Shown here: piece by piece, positions 1 through 7,634 of the stretch
How positions within the stretch are numbered: the first letter of the stretch is position 1
Layout of the letters: each line of letters starts with the position of its first letter
Assembly (NCBI GenBank): GCA_011772275.1
Contig: WVZU01000251.1
Location: 1 to 7,634, forward strand
Source of the DNA: Planctomycetales bacterium
GTDB lineage: Bacteria > Planctomycetota > Planctomycetia > Pirellulales > UBA7805
DNA: 7,634 nucleotides
Direction: 5' to 3'
Translations under genes and position numbers: made by a program
The notes under the pieces: generated by a model
The model's database searches: none
Seen by the model: the letters and a program-made list of their open reading frames with translations, nothing else
Told to the model about the DNA's origin: nothing

Positions 1-19
1 GAGTGAGGCATGGCAGGAA

Positions 20-139
20 GGGGTCGGGAGTCTTTTTTCGTGACAGCTCGCGGTAACGGGTTTGGGTAGGCGGACCGGCAAAGGGCGTCTGACGATTATC
101 GTAGGGGAAACGGAGTCACGAAAAAAGACTCCCGACCCC
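20..139. repeat. Perfect 25-bp inverted repeat pair, REP/REPIN-like
   Basis: Arms at 20-44 and 115-139 are exact reverse complements over 25 bp, separated by 70 bp. The left arm begins GGGGTCGGGAGTC, continues through six T's and ends CGTGAC; pairing stops abruptly on both sides. The right arm also lies in smaller palindromes: GGAGTC at 112-117 pairs with GACTCC at 127-132 around a nine-base A-rich loop, and ACGGAGTC at 110-117 pairs with GACTCCGT at 148-155. There is no gene in 1-201. Two oppositely oriented copies of a ~25-bp palindromic unit in an intergenic space is the usual form of a REP doublet (REPIN) or a small MITE. The element also sits just beyond the 3' end of the ATPase gene, so it could help end transcription or protect the mRNA end. 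The repeat is seen directly; the REP class is inference, and no transposase is in view. Confidence 0.7.
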
Positions 140-165
140 GTTCATGCGACTCCGTACATCCGACC

Positions 166-183
166 CACGAAAAAAATTCCGAC
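166..183. repeat. Degenerate third copy of the 25-bp unit
   Basis: CACGAAAAAAATTCCGAC at 166-183 matches the right-arm unit (CACG, A-run, then a short variable piece, then CCGAC) with a few changes and a two-base length difference. It lies in the same orientation as the 115-139 arm, 19 bp upstream of the ATPase stop codon. It supports the idea that 20-183 is a cluster of related palindromic units and not a single chance inverted repeat. It could also be an A-rich coincidence, since the match relies partly on the A-run. Confidence 0.4.
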
Positions 184-201
184 TTTGTCCGTCGGATACG
201 G

Positions 202-1623
<1,422 letters not shown>

Positions 1624-1624
1624 C

Positions 1625-1669
1625 TTCCCTGCTCGTCGATTCCCTGTTCGCCAATTCCCTACTCGTCGG
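1625..1669 (-). repeat. Three in-phase 15-bp tandem repeats with AGGGAA
   Basis: On the plus strand the units are TTCCCTGCTCGTCGA (1625-1639), TTCCCTGTTCGCCAA (1640-1654) and TTCCCTACTCGTCGG (1655-1669). Read on the coding (minus) strand, each ends in AGGGAA, a Shine-Dalgarno-like purine run. The copy nearest the ATPase ATG (1623) lies one base from it, closer than an ideal ribosome-binding site. The ilvD stop codon (TAG, 1661-1659) falls inside the third unit. Because 15 is a multiple of three, the units read as an open pentapeptide-like repeat in frame with the ATPase. The array may be a short dispersed intergenic repeat or a reiterated ribosome-loading site; the choice is inference. Confidence 0.65.
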
Positions 1670-3341
1670 TGACGCATCCTTCCGAGGCGGATTTGACGCG
1701 CTGGATGTATTTGTACAACGTGCCGCGTGTGGCTTTGTAGGCGGGCGGAGTCCAGGCGGCGCGGCGAGCGGCCATTTCGTCTTCGGAGACATCGACGGTC
1801 AGGCAGTTATTTTCCGCGTCGATGGTGACGATGTCTCCGTTATTGACCAGGGCCAGGGGCCCGCCTTCCTGGGCCTCGGGGGTGACGTGGCCGATGATGA
1901 AGCCGTGGGACCCGCCGGAGAAGCGGCCATCGGTCAGGAGGGCGACGTCGGCGCCGAGTCCGGCACCCATCAGGGCGGCAGTGGGAGAGAGCATTTCCGG
2001 CATGCCGGGCCCGCCTTTGGGGCCTTCGTAGCGGATGATCACGACATCTCCCTTGTGGATTTGCGCGTGTTCCAGGGCCGCCAGCATGTCTTCTTCGCTA
2101 TCGTAAACCTTGGCCGGACCCGAGAAACGATCTCCTTCCTTGCCGGTGATCTTGGCCACAGCCCCCTCCGGCGCCAGGTTGCCGCGGAGGATCTGAATGT
2201 GCCCTGTTTTTTTGATCGGGTCTTCCAGCGGATGCACAATGTCCTGCCCCGCGGTCAGCGGTGGGAGTTCGGCCAGATTTTCTGCGACGGTTTTGCCTGT
2301 CACGGTCAAGCAATCCCCCTTAAGCAACCCTTGTTTCAGCAAATACTTCATCACGGCTGGCACGCCACCCACTCGATGCAAGTCTTCCTGCACATACCGA
2401 CCGCTCGGCTTGAGATCCGCCAGAAACGGCACGCGATCACTGACTGCCTGGAAGTCATCGATCGTCAATTCCACGCCCACCGCACGGGCCATGGCGATCA
2501 GGTGCAGGACGGCGTTGGTTGAACCGCCCAGGGCCATGATGACGACCATGGCATTTTCGAAGGCGTCACGCGTCATCACGTCGGTCGGCTTGATGTCTCT
2601 TTCCAGCAGCTGCAGGATGGCCTGACCGGCGGCCAGGCATTCGTCTTCCTTTTGAGGATCTTCTGCCGGCGTGGAGGCGCTGTACGGCAGCGACATGCCC
2701 AGCGCTTCGATGGCGCTGGCCATCGTGTTGGCCGTGTACATGCCGCCGCAGGCCCCGGCTCCGGGGCAGGCATAGCGGACGATGTCGTGCCGCTGCTGAT
2801 CGTCGATCTCGCCGGCAAGGTACTGCCCGTAGCATTGGGCGGCCGAAACGATGTCCAGTTTTTCGCCCCTCAGCTGTCCAGCGTGAATCGTGCCGCCGTA
2901 GATCATCAGCGACGGACGGTTCAGGCGGCCCATGGCCATCACGCAGCCCGGCATGTTCTTGTCGCAGCCGGGAATGGAGATATTGGCGTCGTACCATTGA
3001 GCGGCCATGACGGTCTCGATGGAATCGGCGATCAGGTCGCGGGACTGCAGCGAATAGCTCATCCCGTCGGTGCCCATGGAAATCCCGTCGCTGACGCCGA
3101 TCGTGTTGAAACGCATCCCCAGCATCCCGGCCGTCTCCACACCCTCTTTTACCTGGGCGGCCAGCCGATCGAGATGCATGTTGCAGGGGTTCCCTTCGAA
3201 CCACACGCTGGCGATCCCGATCTGCGGCTTGTCCATGTCTTTTTCGCTGAGCCCCGTGGCGTACAGCATGGCCTGGGACGTCGCGCGGGCTTTGGGCTGA
3301 GTGATTTGAGCGCTGTATTTATTGAGCTGTGGTTTCGTCAT
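1659..3341 (-). CDS. ilvD: Dihydroxy-acid dehydratase
   Basis: IlvD removes water from 2,3-dihydroxy-isovalerate and 2,3-dihydroxy-3-methylvalerate to give the 2-keto acids that lead to valine, leucine, isoleucine and pantothenate. The 560-residue product is full length for the short [2Fe-2S]-type branch. Visible hallmarks are Cys53 in GNPCN, Cys126 in PGCDKNMPG with Asp127 and the modifiable Lys128, Cys198 in [14 protein letters not shown], Asp85 in VSDG, and the second family signature [11 protein letters not shown] starting at residue 470, with the likely catalytic Ser475. The end, SASEGCVTD, is also typical. The ATG at 3341 has a GGAGG five bases upstream and leads straight into the family N-terminus; an in-frame ATG at 3515 would add an unconserved 58 residues reaching into the SirB1 gene. 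It lies 74 bp after the SirB1-like gene and 35 bp before the ATPase gene on the same strand. No ilvBHC genes are near. Confidence 0.98.
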   Translation of the reverse strand: MTKPQLNKYSAQITQPKARATSQAMLYATGLSEKDMDKPQIGIASVWFEGNPCNMHLDRLAAQVKEGVETAGMLGMRFNTIGVSDGISMGTDGMSYSLQSRDLIADSIETVMAAQWYDANISIPGCDKNMPGCVMAMGRLNRPSLMIYGGTIHAGQLRGEKLDIVSAAQCYGQYLAGEIDDQQRHDIVRYACPGAGACGGMYTANTMASAIEALGMSLPYSASTPAEDPQKEDECLAAGQAILQLLERDIKPTDVMTRDAFENAMVVIMALGGSTNAVLHLIAMARAVGVELTIDDFQAVSDRVPFLADLKPSGRYVQEDLHRVGGVPAVMKYLLKQGLLKGDCLTVTGKTVAENLAELPPLTAGQDIVHPLEDPIKKTGHIQILRGNLAPEGAVAKITGKEGDRFSGPAKVYDSEEDMLAALEHAQIHKGDVVIIRYEGPKGGPGMPEMLSPTAALMGAGLGADVALLTDGRFSGGSHGFIIGHVTPEAQEGGPLALVNNGDIVTIDAENNCLTVDVSEDEMAARRAAWTPPAYKATRGTLYKYIQRVKSASEGCVTDE

Positions 3342-3346
3342 GGAGT

Positions 3347-3351
3347 CCTCC
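3347..3351 (-). promoter_or_regulatory. Shine-Dalgarno of ilvD
   Basis: The minus strand reads GGAGG followed by ACTCC and then the ATG at 3341, a five-base spacer. It is the only strong, well-placed ribosome-binding site in the window and it settles the ilvD start against the upstream in-frame ATG. Confidence 0.85.
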
Positions 3352-3415
3352 GGAAGGGTGTAAACGCCGTCGGCTAGTGTACCGCATCGGTGGCTGGCCA
3401 GGCGAGTCCCGCGGT

Positions 3416-4129
3416 TTAGAGGAGGCGGAACAGGTCGACCATGGCCAGGACGTCTTGTTCGCGATCGAGCTTCTGGAAAACCCCGCGGAGGTTCCGCACG
3501 ATGCGGGCCAGCCACTGTGCGTGGGTCGCGATGGGGAACAAAGGATCGTGGAAGAGCGGCGAATCAGCTTCGCCATCGGTGTGTGGGGCGGGAAGGGCCC
3601 GCCCTGTGATCTGTTCAATTTGGGCGATCGCTTCGGCCCGACTCAGGATGCGACCGGCAAAGAAAGGGTCCACCAGCGTCCAGTGGCCCTCCATGCGTAC
3701 ACAAGCCAGAAAGTGGGCGGGCGCGTTCACGCCGTGTACCGTAAGGCCCAGCTGCTGGGCCACGTACTTGTAAATCAGCGTTAAGGTGATGGGGATCCCG
3801 CGGCCAGTCTTCAGTACCTCGGAGAGATAGCTGTTGGCCGGATTGTGATAGTCTTCCAAATTGCCCCCCAAACGCTGCTCGTCAAACAACACGCTGTGAA
3901 GGTGAGCCAGCAGGGCTTGCTGGTTGTTCCCGCGAACTCGCGATCGCACGCGGTCGGCCAGGGCGTCCAGTTGACCACGCACGGCGCGCGGCTTGACATC
4001 CGTCAGCTCGTGCATGGAAACGGCTAACGCGGCGTTCAGCAGCCTGTCGATTTTATTCAGCTGTGGTAACTGAGCGGTAAAAAAATCGTAGGCTGCGGGG
4101 CGGCAGTGGATGGGCTGCAAGGCAGACAT
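3416..4129 (-). CDS. SirB1-like protein, transglutaminase-like fold
   Basis: A 237-residue soluble protein of the SirB1 (UPF0162) family, with a transglutaminase-core-2 domain in the middle. Family blocks are visible: [17 protein letters not shown] at about 90-106, [11 protein letters not shown] at 110-120, [13 protein letters not shown] at 133-145 with His139, and [11 protein letters not shown] at 152-162 with Asp154. The His and Asp of the papain-like fold are kept, but I see no obvious nucleophilic Cys in the core block, so enzyme activity should not be assumed. Relatives usually continue into a TPR-like helical tail; here the tail starts ([15 protein letters not shown]) and ends soon after, so the C-terminus is short. 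The ATG at 4129 was chosen because the upstream in-frame start at 4243 would add 38 unconserved residues running into the HAD gene. It has no good Shine-Dalgarno; a TATGAT ten bases upstream suggests a nearly leaderless message. The cellular role of the family is poorly known. Confidence 0.85.
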   Translation of the reverse strand: MSALQPIHCRPAAYDFFTAQLPQLNKIDRLLNAALAVSMHELTDVKPRAVRGQLDALADRVRSRVRGNNQQALLAHLHSVLFDEQRLGGNLEDYHNPANSYLSEVLKTGRGIPITLTLIYKYVAQQLGLTVHGVNAPAHFLACVRMEGHWTLVDPFFAGRILSRAEAIAQIEQITGRALPAPHTDGEADSPLFHDPLFPIATHAQWLARIVRNLRGVFQKLDREQDVLAMVDLFRLL

Positions 4130-4138
4130 GCCAGCTGT

Positions 4139-4168
4139 ATCATAGCCAATTCCCCCTGGATACTTGAA
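4139..4168 (-). promoter_or_regulatory. Candidate promoter for the SirB1-ilvD-ATPase block
   Basis: On the minus strand, TTCAAG (4168-4163) and TATGAT (4144-4139) are 18 bp apart. TATGAT matches the -10 consensus at five of six bases; the -35 box is weak. Transcription would begin three to five bases before the SirB1 ATG, which would give a nearly leaderless mRNA and fits the missing Shine-Dalgarno. The same spot read on the plus strand offers TTGAAG as a -35 for the HAD gene, but with only a poor -10 (TAGACA, 4187-4192). Confidence 0.3.
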
Positions 4169-4233
4169 GTGACCGGCCGAAAACGGTAGACAAATCGGAC
4201 CTTCGATTGCAGGAAATCGGCAACCCGGCTGCC

Positions 4234-4854
4234 ATGCAAACACGCTTTATTTATTTCGATCTGGGGAACGTCCTCCTGCGCTTCTGCCGCCAGCGACAGT
4301 TTCAGCAAATGGCCGATGTCGCGGGCCTGGACCCGGAACAGGTGCGGGTCGCCGTGATGGAGAGCGGGCTTCACGAAATGTACGAATCCGGCGCCGTCAG
4401 CACGGCGATTTTTTTCCAGCGGTTTTGCCAGGCGACGGGGGCTTGCTGTGACGATCAGATGCTGCGTCAAGCCGGCAGTGATATTTTCTGGCCAAACTAC
4501 TCGATGATACCCCTGGTCGCCGCTCTGCGGTCTGCCGGCTACCGCCTGGGGGTCCTTTCCAATACCAATCCCGCCCACTGGGAATGGATCAGCCAGGGGC
4601 GGTTTGGGTTGCTGCCGGGGTACTTCGAGCAGATCGTGTTGAGCTACCAGGTGGGGGCCATGAAGCCGGCGCGGAACATCTATCAGACGGCAGTTGCCTG
4701 CGCCGGTGTGGAACCGGCGGAGATCTTTTACATGGACGATATCGAGCAGAACGTCATGGGTGCTCAACAGGCCGGTTTCGACGCCGTAACCTATACCACC
4801 ACCGACGCCCTGGTCCACGCTCTGCGCCAGCGCGGGCTGCGGTTCAATTACTGA
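4234..4854 (+). CDS. HAD-family phosphatase, YihX-like
   Basis: A 206-residue HAD hydrolase of subclass IA. Motif I is FDLGNVL with the nucleophile Asp9, motif II is LSNTN with Ser109, motif III is Lys144 in MKPARNIY, and motif IV is YMDDIEQNVMGA with Asp168/Asp169. A helical cap lies at about residues 17-90. The order and wording resemble E. coli YihX, an alpha-glucose-1-phosphate phosphatase, as I recall it, so sugar-phosphate hydrolysis in the cytosol is a fair guess; the substrate cannot be read from sequence. The usual second Asp of motif I is Gly11, as in YihX-type proteins, so this is a subfamily trait and not decay. The ATG at 4234 places motif I at the normal distance from the start; an in-frame TTG at 4207 would add nine residues. 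The gene is divergent from the SirB1-like gene and converges on xylA. Confidence 0.88.
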   Translation: MQTRFIYFDLGNVLLRFCRQRQFQQMADVAGLDPEQVRVAVMESGLHEMYESGAVSTAIFFQRFCQATGACCDDQMLRQAGSDIFWPNYSMIPLVAALRSAGYRLGVLSNTNPAHWEWISQGRFGLLPGYFEQIVLSYQVGAMKPARNIYQTAVACAGVEPAEIFYMDDIEQNVMGAQQAGFDAVTYTTTDALVHALRQRGLRFNY

Positions 4855-4859
4855 AAACC

Positions 4860-4918
4860 GCCGCGTCAGCACCTTGCCGGAACGGGTTGCCCGTCTGAGG
4901 ACCGACTTGTCACGCGGC
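4860..4918. terminator. Possible bidirectional hairpin between convergent genes
   Basis: The 110-bp gap between the HAD stop and the xylA stop holds a perfect 7-bp pairing, GCCGCGT (4860-4866) with ACGCGGC (4912-4918). Inside it is a small hairpin, ACGGG-TTG-CCCGT (4882-4894). No T-run follows on either strand, so this is not a classical intrinsic terminator. A structure here could still block read-through between the two converging genes. The evidence is only base pairing in GC-rich DNA. Confidence 0.25.
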
Positions 4919-4964
4919 TGGCTGCGCTTGGCAAACCCCCACCTGCGCCCGCCGCCGGTTTGGA

Positions 4965-6278
<1,314 letters not shown>

Positions 6279-6292
6279 AAAAATTACTCGCA

Positions 6293-6328
6293 GGGAGGGG
6301 GGTGAAAAGAGGTGTGTCAGGGGGGGGG
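6293..6328 (+). other. G-run cluster in the xylA leader (quadruplex-capable)
   Basis: The plus (template) strand carries GGG (6293-6295), G6 (6297-6302) and G9 (6320-6328) within 36 bp; the coding strand is correspondingly C- and T-rich. Four G3 tracts can be chosen with two loops of one base and one of 17, so a G-quadruplex is possible on the template strand just upstream of the xylA start. The G9 run is also a spot for slippage or sequencing error. Any effect on xylA expression is inference. Confidence 0.4.
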
Positions 6329-6346
6329 TAACAGGTGTTCGCAGAT

Positions 6347-6367
6347 CATGCTGCCAAATTCGGCATG
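6347..6367. other. Small palindrome between SDR gene and xylA
   Basis: CATGC (6347-6351) pairs with GCATG (6363-6367), and the stem can continue past one mismatch by one more pair around a seven-base loop. It lies 39 bp past the SDR stop and about 70 bp before the xylA start. There is no T-run, so it is a poor terminator; it could be an operator for xylA or chance. I found no convincing -35/-10 pair for xylA in this gap. Confidence 0.2.
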
Positions 6368-6405
6368 GCGGTGCAAGTGGCCAGCCTGGCGGTCGGAAGG
6401 CTTGG

Positions 6406-7203
6406 TTATCGGCGAATGATTTTGTCGGCTAGTGAAGGAGAGAGTTGAGCGACGGCCAGCAGCAACCGCACCTTGCCGGGAATCACCAGTTCCGGTTTGC
6501 GCCGCTGGCAGTAGCGCAAGATCTTTTTGGCGACGTGAGCGGGTGGAATGGGTTTGAGCTGCCTCGTGCCGCCGGGCTGGCGGGCGGCATCCGGCAGACC
6601 GGCCGTCATATGGTCGTAGCGTGAGCTCCCCTGGGGATGGAGGATCGGGCCCGGACAGACCAACAGCACGTGCAGCCCCCGCGGCTCCAGCTCCAATCGC
6701 AGCTGATGCGTATAGCCCGCCACCGCGAACTTGGTAGCCGGGTAGGCGCCCAGGTGGGGAGCGGGGATTTTGGCGGCGAGAGAACCGATGTTGACCAGAT
6801 GGCCGCGAGCTGCCAGCAGGTGGGGCAGCGCGGCGTGCGTACAGCGGACCGTCGCCAGGAAATTCACACCCATCAATTCCTCAAAAACTTCCGGCGCTGT
6901 CGCGGCGATGTCGCCCCGCATCGAATGGCCCACGTTGTTGACCAGCACATCCAGCCGGCCATACCGCTCGACTGTGTGGCTTACCATCCTCTCGATCTGG
7001 CCTGCCTGCGTGACGTCCGTTACCACGGTCGTCACGTCCGCCCCCCCCGCCCGCAGCTCGCTCTCACAACGGGCCAGGGAATCCGGATCACGAGCGGCGA
7101 CGACGATCCGCGCCCCGGCGGATGCAAAGGCAGACGCAATGGCGAACCCCAAACCACGGGAGCCGCCGGTGATCACCGCAACTTTGTCGCTCCAATAACT
7201 CAT
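6406..7203 (-). CDS. SDR-family NAD(P)-dependent oxidoreductase
   Basis: A 265-residue classical short-chain dehydrogenase/reductase with one Rossmann domain. The cofactor loop is TGGSRGLG at residues 12-19. Arg16 and Arg38 favour NADP(H) over NAD(H), by family rules. NNVG at 89-92 replaces the common NNAG, Asn114 fits the catalytic Asn, Ser141 is in [10 protein letters not shown], and YPATK at 154-158 supplies Tyr and Lys, spaced 13 residues from the Ser as expected. After PGPI at 185-188 comes a variable substrate loop, and the tail is basic and hydrophobic ([19 protein letters not shown]), as in SDRs that contact membranes or lipid substrates. The substrate cannot be named. The ATG at 7203 begins right before the first strand; an ATG at 7392 would add 63 unconserved residues across the promoter. 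The gene is divergent from nadC and upstream of xylA on the same strand. Confidence 0.93.
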   Translation of the reverse strand: MSYWSDKVAVITGGSRGLGFAIASAFASAGARIVVAARDPDSLARCESELRAGGADVTTVVTDVTQAGQIERMVSHTVERYGRLDVLVNNVGHSMRGDIAATAPEVFEELMGVNFLATVRCTHAALPHLLAARGHLVNIGSLAAKIPAPHLGAYPATKFAVAGYTHQLRLELEPRGLHVLLVCPGPILHPQGSSRYDHMTAGLPDAARQPGGTRQLKPIPPAHVAKKILRYCQRRKPELVIPGKVRLLLAVAQLSPSLADKIIRR

Positions 7204-7255
7204 CGATGGGAAAATGCGTCCCGCAAAGTCTCGCCGGCCATCCTGCTGCAGACCG

Positions 7256-7284
7256 ATCGTAATTTCGCCAGAGGGTCCGGTCAA
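7256..7284 (-). promoter_or_regulatory. Candidate sigma70-type promoter of the SDR gene
   Basis: On the minus strand, TTGACC (7284-7279, five of six consensus bases) and TACGAT (7261-7256, four of six) are exactly 17 bp apart. The start site would fall near 7249, leaving a leader of about 45 bases before the ATG at 7203. This is the best-formed promoter in the window, and its -35 box lies in the middle of a perfect palindrome. Confidence 0.45.
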
Positions 7285-7291
7285 CGGACCC
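7273..7291. promoter_or_regulatory. Palindrome over the SDR -35 box, candidate operator
   Basis: GGGTCCG (7273-7279) and CGGACCC (7285-7291) are perfect 7-bp inverted arms around the five bases GTCAA. The centre, read on the minus strand, is the TTGAC of the candidate -35 box, so a dimeric protein bound here would block that promoter. GGGTCCGG recurs at 7357-7364, exactly 84 bp away, on the nadC side. No regulator gene is in the window; operator function is inference. Confidence 0.4.
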
Positions 7292-7314
7292 AGGGACTGA
7301 CCGGCGCTGCCGCG

Positions 7315-7343
7315 GCGACAGGCAGATGCCAATTGCGTATGAT
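7315..7343 (+). promoter_or_regulatory. Candidate promoter of nadC
   Basis: GCGACA (7315-7320) and TATGAT (7338-7343) are 17 bp apart; the -10 matches at five bases and the -35 at four. The start site would be near 7350, giving a leader of about 70 bases that contains a CCGGC/GCCGG hairpin (7361-7374). Together with the SDR promoter it would make a 217-bp divergent control region. Confidence 0.35.
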
Positions 7344-7420
7344 GGTTGATTGCTGGGGGTCCGGCGACGGCCGGGCCGGTGGGAGGGAGCACCGGGGCGC
7401 GCGGAGAAACAGGTCTGAAG

Positions 7421-7634
7421 ATGAGCGATTTTCGGCAGATCGAGTGGGACCACCTTGTGGCGGACGACTGTCGCCAGATCGTCCGGTTGGCGGTCCGTGA
7501 GGACCTGGACCGCTGGCAGGACTGGACTACGCTGGCCCTGGTTGCGCAGGATGCCCGCGGAACGGCGGCCGTGGTCGTCCGGGAGGACGGCGTGCTGGCC
7601 GGCCTGAAGGCCGCGGAAGTGGTGCTCGACGAAA
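7421..7634 (+). CDS. nadC: Nicotinate-nucleotide pyrophosphorylase (carboxylating), 5' part
   Basis: The reading frame opens with ATG at 7421 and runs off the window after 71 codons and one base. NadC (quinolinate phosphoribosyltransferase) makes nicotinate mononucleotide from quinolinate and PRPP in de novo NAD synthesis. The visible part matches the family's N-terminal domain: a helix (CRQIVRLAVREDL, residues 17-29), then QDWTTLALV at about 33-41 in place of the common GDxTT-x-ALV, then a barrel-sandwich strand pair TAAVVVREDGVLAGLKAAEVV at about 48-68. The PRPP-binding and catalytic residues lie beyond the window. Shine-Dalgarno support is modest: AGG at 7411-7413, seven bases from the ATG. 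It is divergent from the SDR gene. Identification rests on a short fragment with a characteristic pattern, so it is likely but not certain. Confidence 0.8.
   Translation, partial: MSDFRQIEWDHLVADDCRQIVRLAVREDLDRWQDWTTLALVAQDARGTAAVVVREDGVLAGLKAAEVVLDE

Noticed and set aside
1..201. Small coding genes or a tRNA at the left edge
   Set aside because: Short frames here are arginine- and serine-rich with no start signal, and no cloverleaf is apparent; the palindromic repeats explain the structure better.
3342..3415. Separate promoter for ilvD in the 74-bp gap
   Set aside because: TACACT at 3381-3376 resembles a -10 on the minus strand, but no acceptable -35 lies 16-18 bp upstream.
4234..4854. 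HAD protein as inactive because the second Asp of motif I is Gly
   Set aside because: The DLGNV form is normal for YihX-type phosphatases as I recall them, and motifs II-IV are intact.
6331..6405. Promoter for xylA using TTGGCA as a -35
   Set aside because: The only -10 at suitable spacing (TGTTAC) matches poorly, so I did not list it.
7204..7392. N-terminal extension of the SDR to an ATG at 7392
   Set aside because: The added 63 residues are low-complexity, precede the standard SDR first strand and cover the candidate promoters and palindrome.
6637..7500. Plus-strand open frame (287 codons) opposite the SDR gene and running into nadC
   Set aside because: It overlaps nadC in another frame, lacks domains and covers the divergent promoter region.

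Overview
This window reads as ordinary chromosome of a GC-rich bacterium, most likely a member of the Planctomycetota (Pirellulales-like). That placement is an inference from the style of the proteins (a MoxR-like ATPase with an 'MNELPEL' Walker B, a YihX-type HAD protein, a NadC start reading 'DWTT'), from weak Shine-Dalgarno signals and from loosely packed mixed operons. No 16S or other marker gene is present to prove it.

Layout from left to right. Positions 1-201 hold no gene but carry a perfect 25-bp inverted repeat, a nested hairpin and a degenerate third copy, resembling a REP-type palindromic element. A minus-strand block follows (transcribed right to left): a SirB1-like transglutaminase-fold protein (3416-4129), dihydroxy-acid dehydratase IlvD (1659-3341) and a MoxR-like AAA+ ATPase (202-1623). 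The gaps are 74 and 35 bp, so the three could be one operon. Divergent from this block, across about 100 bp, is a plus-strand YihX-like HAD phosphatase (4234-4854). It converges on a second minus-strand pair: xylose isomerase XylA (4965-6278), preceded by an SDR oxidoreductase (6406-7203). A 217-bp divergent region then leads to the 5' part of nadC (7421 to beyond the window end).

The genes are metabolic and mostly unrelated: branched-chain amino-acid and pantothenate precursor synthesis (IlvD), entry of pentose sugar into metabolism (XylA), sugar-phosphate hydrolysis (HAD, inferred), NAD synthesis (NadC), a generic NADP-dependent reductase, and an AAA+ ATPase probably acting as a remodelling factor. 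No xylulokinase, xylose transporter or XylR is visible beside xylA.

The signals most worth a second look are non-coding: the REP-like palindrome cluster at the left edge, three in-phase 15-bp repeats carrying AGGGAA between ilvD and the ATPase gene, a 7-bp-arm palindrome that brackets the -35 box of a good candidate SDR promoter, and a G-rich, quadruplex-capable leader in front of xylA. I see no defence system, mobile gene, CRISPR array, tRNA or rRNA, and nothing that amounts to a clearly new system.
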